Source: Candidatus Altarchaeota archaeon
Lineage (GTDB): Archaea; Altiarchaeota; Altiarchaeia; IMC4; SCGC-AAA252-I15
Length of the DNA: 6,473 bases
Direction: 5' to 3'
Assembly: GCA_018815265.1 (NCBI GenBank)
Contig: JAHIYG010000248.1
Location: 1-6,473, forward strand
Shown here: piece by piece, positions 5,973 to 6,473 of the stretch
How the letters are laid out: every line of letters begins with the position of its first letter
How positions within the stretch are numbered: position 1 is the stretch's first letter
The notes under the pieces: generated by a model
What the model was told of the DNA's origin: nothing
What the model saw: the letters and a program-made list of their open reading frames with translations, nothing else
The model's database searches: none
Position numbers and translations under genes: made by a program

Positions 5973-6275
5973 TTAGCCGAATAATGCGGCTAATCCACTT
6001 GCTGCTTCCTCTTCACCCTTACCGTCGTCCTTCTTTTCTTCCTTTTTGGAAGGGGTTTTCTCCGCAGGTGCTGCTGCCGGCGCCGCCGGAGCTGCTGCAA
6101 CAACAGACTTCTCTATTGCCTCGTTGATGTTGACCCCCTCAAGGGATGCAACCAAAGCTTTGACTCTCGCCTCATTGACTTCAACTCCTGCAGCCTTCAA
6201 AACCGCCAAAACAGCGTCTTCCTTCACTTCCTTGCCTGCTGAATGCAAAAGCATAGCGGCATAAACATACTCCAT
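5973..6275 (-). CDS. rpl12: Large ribosomal subunit stalk protein P1 (aL12)
   Basis: This is the acidic stalk protein of the archaeal large subunit. It binds in multiple dimers to P0 (uL10) and recruits translation factors through its C-terminal tail. The 100-residue product is typical: an N-terminal helical dimerisation domain (MEYVYAAMLLHSAGKEV to INEAIEKS, 1-61), an alanine/proline hinge (about 62-78), a Lys/Glu-rich charged stretch and the conserved terminal GLAALFG. ATG 6275 follows a strong GAGGAGGT site. It usually sits at the end of an L1-L10-P1 or L11-L1-L10-P1 operon. Here a promoter lies directly upstream and no gene is seen in the adjoining ~198 bases, so it appears to be transcribed separately, although an L10 gene could lie beyond the window. 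It is the best marker that the window is archaeal. Confidence 0.97.
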   Translation of the reverse strand: MEYVYAAMLLHSAGKEVKEDAVLAVLKAAGVEVNEARVKALVASLEGVNINEAIEKSVVAAAPAAPAAAPAEKTPSKKEEKKDDGKGEEEAASGLAALFG

Positions 6276-6284
6276 CTTAACTAA

Positions 6285-6292
6285 ACCTCCTC
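6285..6292 (-). promoter_or_regulatory. Strong ribosome binding site of P1/aL12
   Basis: On the minus strand GAGGAGGT lies nine bases before ATG 6275. It is the strongest Shine-Dalgarno match in the window, as expected for a stalk protein made in several copies per ribosome. Confidence 0.85.
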
Positions 6293-6329
6293 ATTAACCT
6301 AAAAATGTAGGAAATACATAGGAAACAAC

Positions 6330-6338
6330 AATATAAAA
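6330..6338 (-). promoter_or_regulatory. TATA box of the P1/aL12 gene
   Basis: The minus strand reads TTTTATATT, a good archaeal TATA box. A start site about 25 bases downstream (near 6305-6310) would give a leader of roughly 30-35 bases carrying the GAGGAGGT site. This supports independent transcription of P1. Confidence 0.65.
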
Positions 6339-6473
6339 GCAATGTAAACCCGTCTACAAGCAGAAACTACAGCCTGGAACATTATCTCATCTACTATCCT
6401 CACTGGAATTTTTCAATATTTTTTTTGGTGTGTTTTTTTAGTGTGGATGTCTATTATTTTTAGAAAAAATGGA
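6339..6473. other. Intergenic region without a recognisable gene
   Basis: All frames here are short and broken by stops. The plus strand has T runs at 6419-6426 and 6433-6439. Read on the plus strand these could end a transcript; on the minus strand they are A tracts that could be upstream promoter DNA of P1 or follow the end of a gene beyond the window. An ATG at 6469-6471 touches the right edge but nothing supports it as a start. I find no tRNA fold or C/D-box pair. Confidence 0.5.

Noticed and set aside
6046..6264. Plus-strand alanine-rich open frame opposite P1
   Set aside because: Its composition is a by-product of the alanine-rich hinge codons of P1 on the other strand.
6340..6473. tRNA, C/D-box RNA or end of a neighbouring coding sequence at the right edge
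   Set aside because: No cloverleaf pairing, no convincing box C/box D pair, and all minus-strand frames entering from the edge reach stops quickly.
1..6473. Mobile element, CRISPR array or defence system
   Set aside because: No transposase, integrase, terminal repeats, regular direct repeats, nuclease or toxin-antitoxin signature is seen anywhere in the window.

Overview
This window looks like a piece of an archaeal chromosome. The clearest evidence is a typical archaeal ribosomal stalk protein P1/aL12 at the right end, with an alanine-rich hinge, a charged tail and a terminal GLAALFG. Archaeal-style signals support this: TATA boxes at the expected distance, U-rich terminators without hairpins, GAGGTG-type ribosome binding sites and many AGG/AGA/ATA codons. 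TrpB carries an LLHGGAHK active-site variant that I associate with euryarchaeal TrpB1. I cannot name the organism; a euryarchaeon or a better-equipped DPANN lineage would both fit.

Layout, left to right. Positions 1-3036 (+) are the end of a tryptophan operon, trpC (5' end outside the window)-trpF-trpB-trpA. The genes overlap by 4, 10 and 4 bases, so they are probably translationally coupled. Together they take CdRP-branch intermediates to tryptophan: TrpF makes CdRP, TrpC closes the indole ring, and TrpA/TrpB form tryptophan synthase. A 77-base gap (3037-3113) holds a weak U-rich stop signal and a good TATA box for the next unit.

Positions 3114-5465 (+) form a second compact operon with 8- and 4-base overlaps. 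It holds a small protein resembling helix-hairpin-helix (HhH) DNA-glycosylase-like proteins, a bacterial-type long-LID adenylate kinase with a putative zinc knuckle, and a secreted, C-terminally anchored protein. The last has two tandem Ig-like repeats (DUF11/CARDB/TRAP-beta-like). The pairing of adk with these partners is the least ordinary part of the window.

Positions 5462-6275 (-) face the other way: a small putative lipoprotein whose stop codon interlocks with that of the surface protein, and the P1/aL12 gene. P1 has its own TATA box, a strong Shine-Dalgarno site and a U8-C-U7 terminator. The last ~135 bases (6339-6473) contain no gene I can support, only A/T tracts and possible divergent promoter elements.

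I see no mobile element, CRISPR array, tRNA or rRNA. No defence or otherwise radically new system is evident. The best leads are the adk operon and the TRAP-beta-like surface protein.
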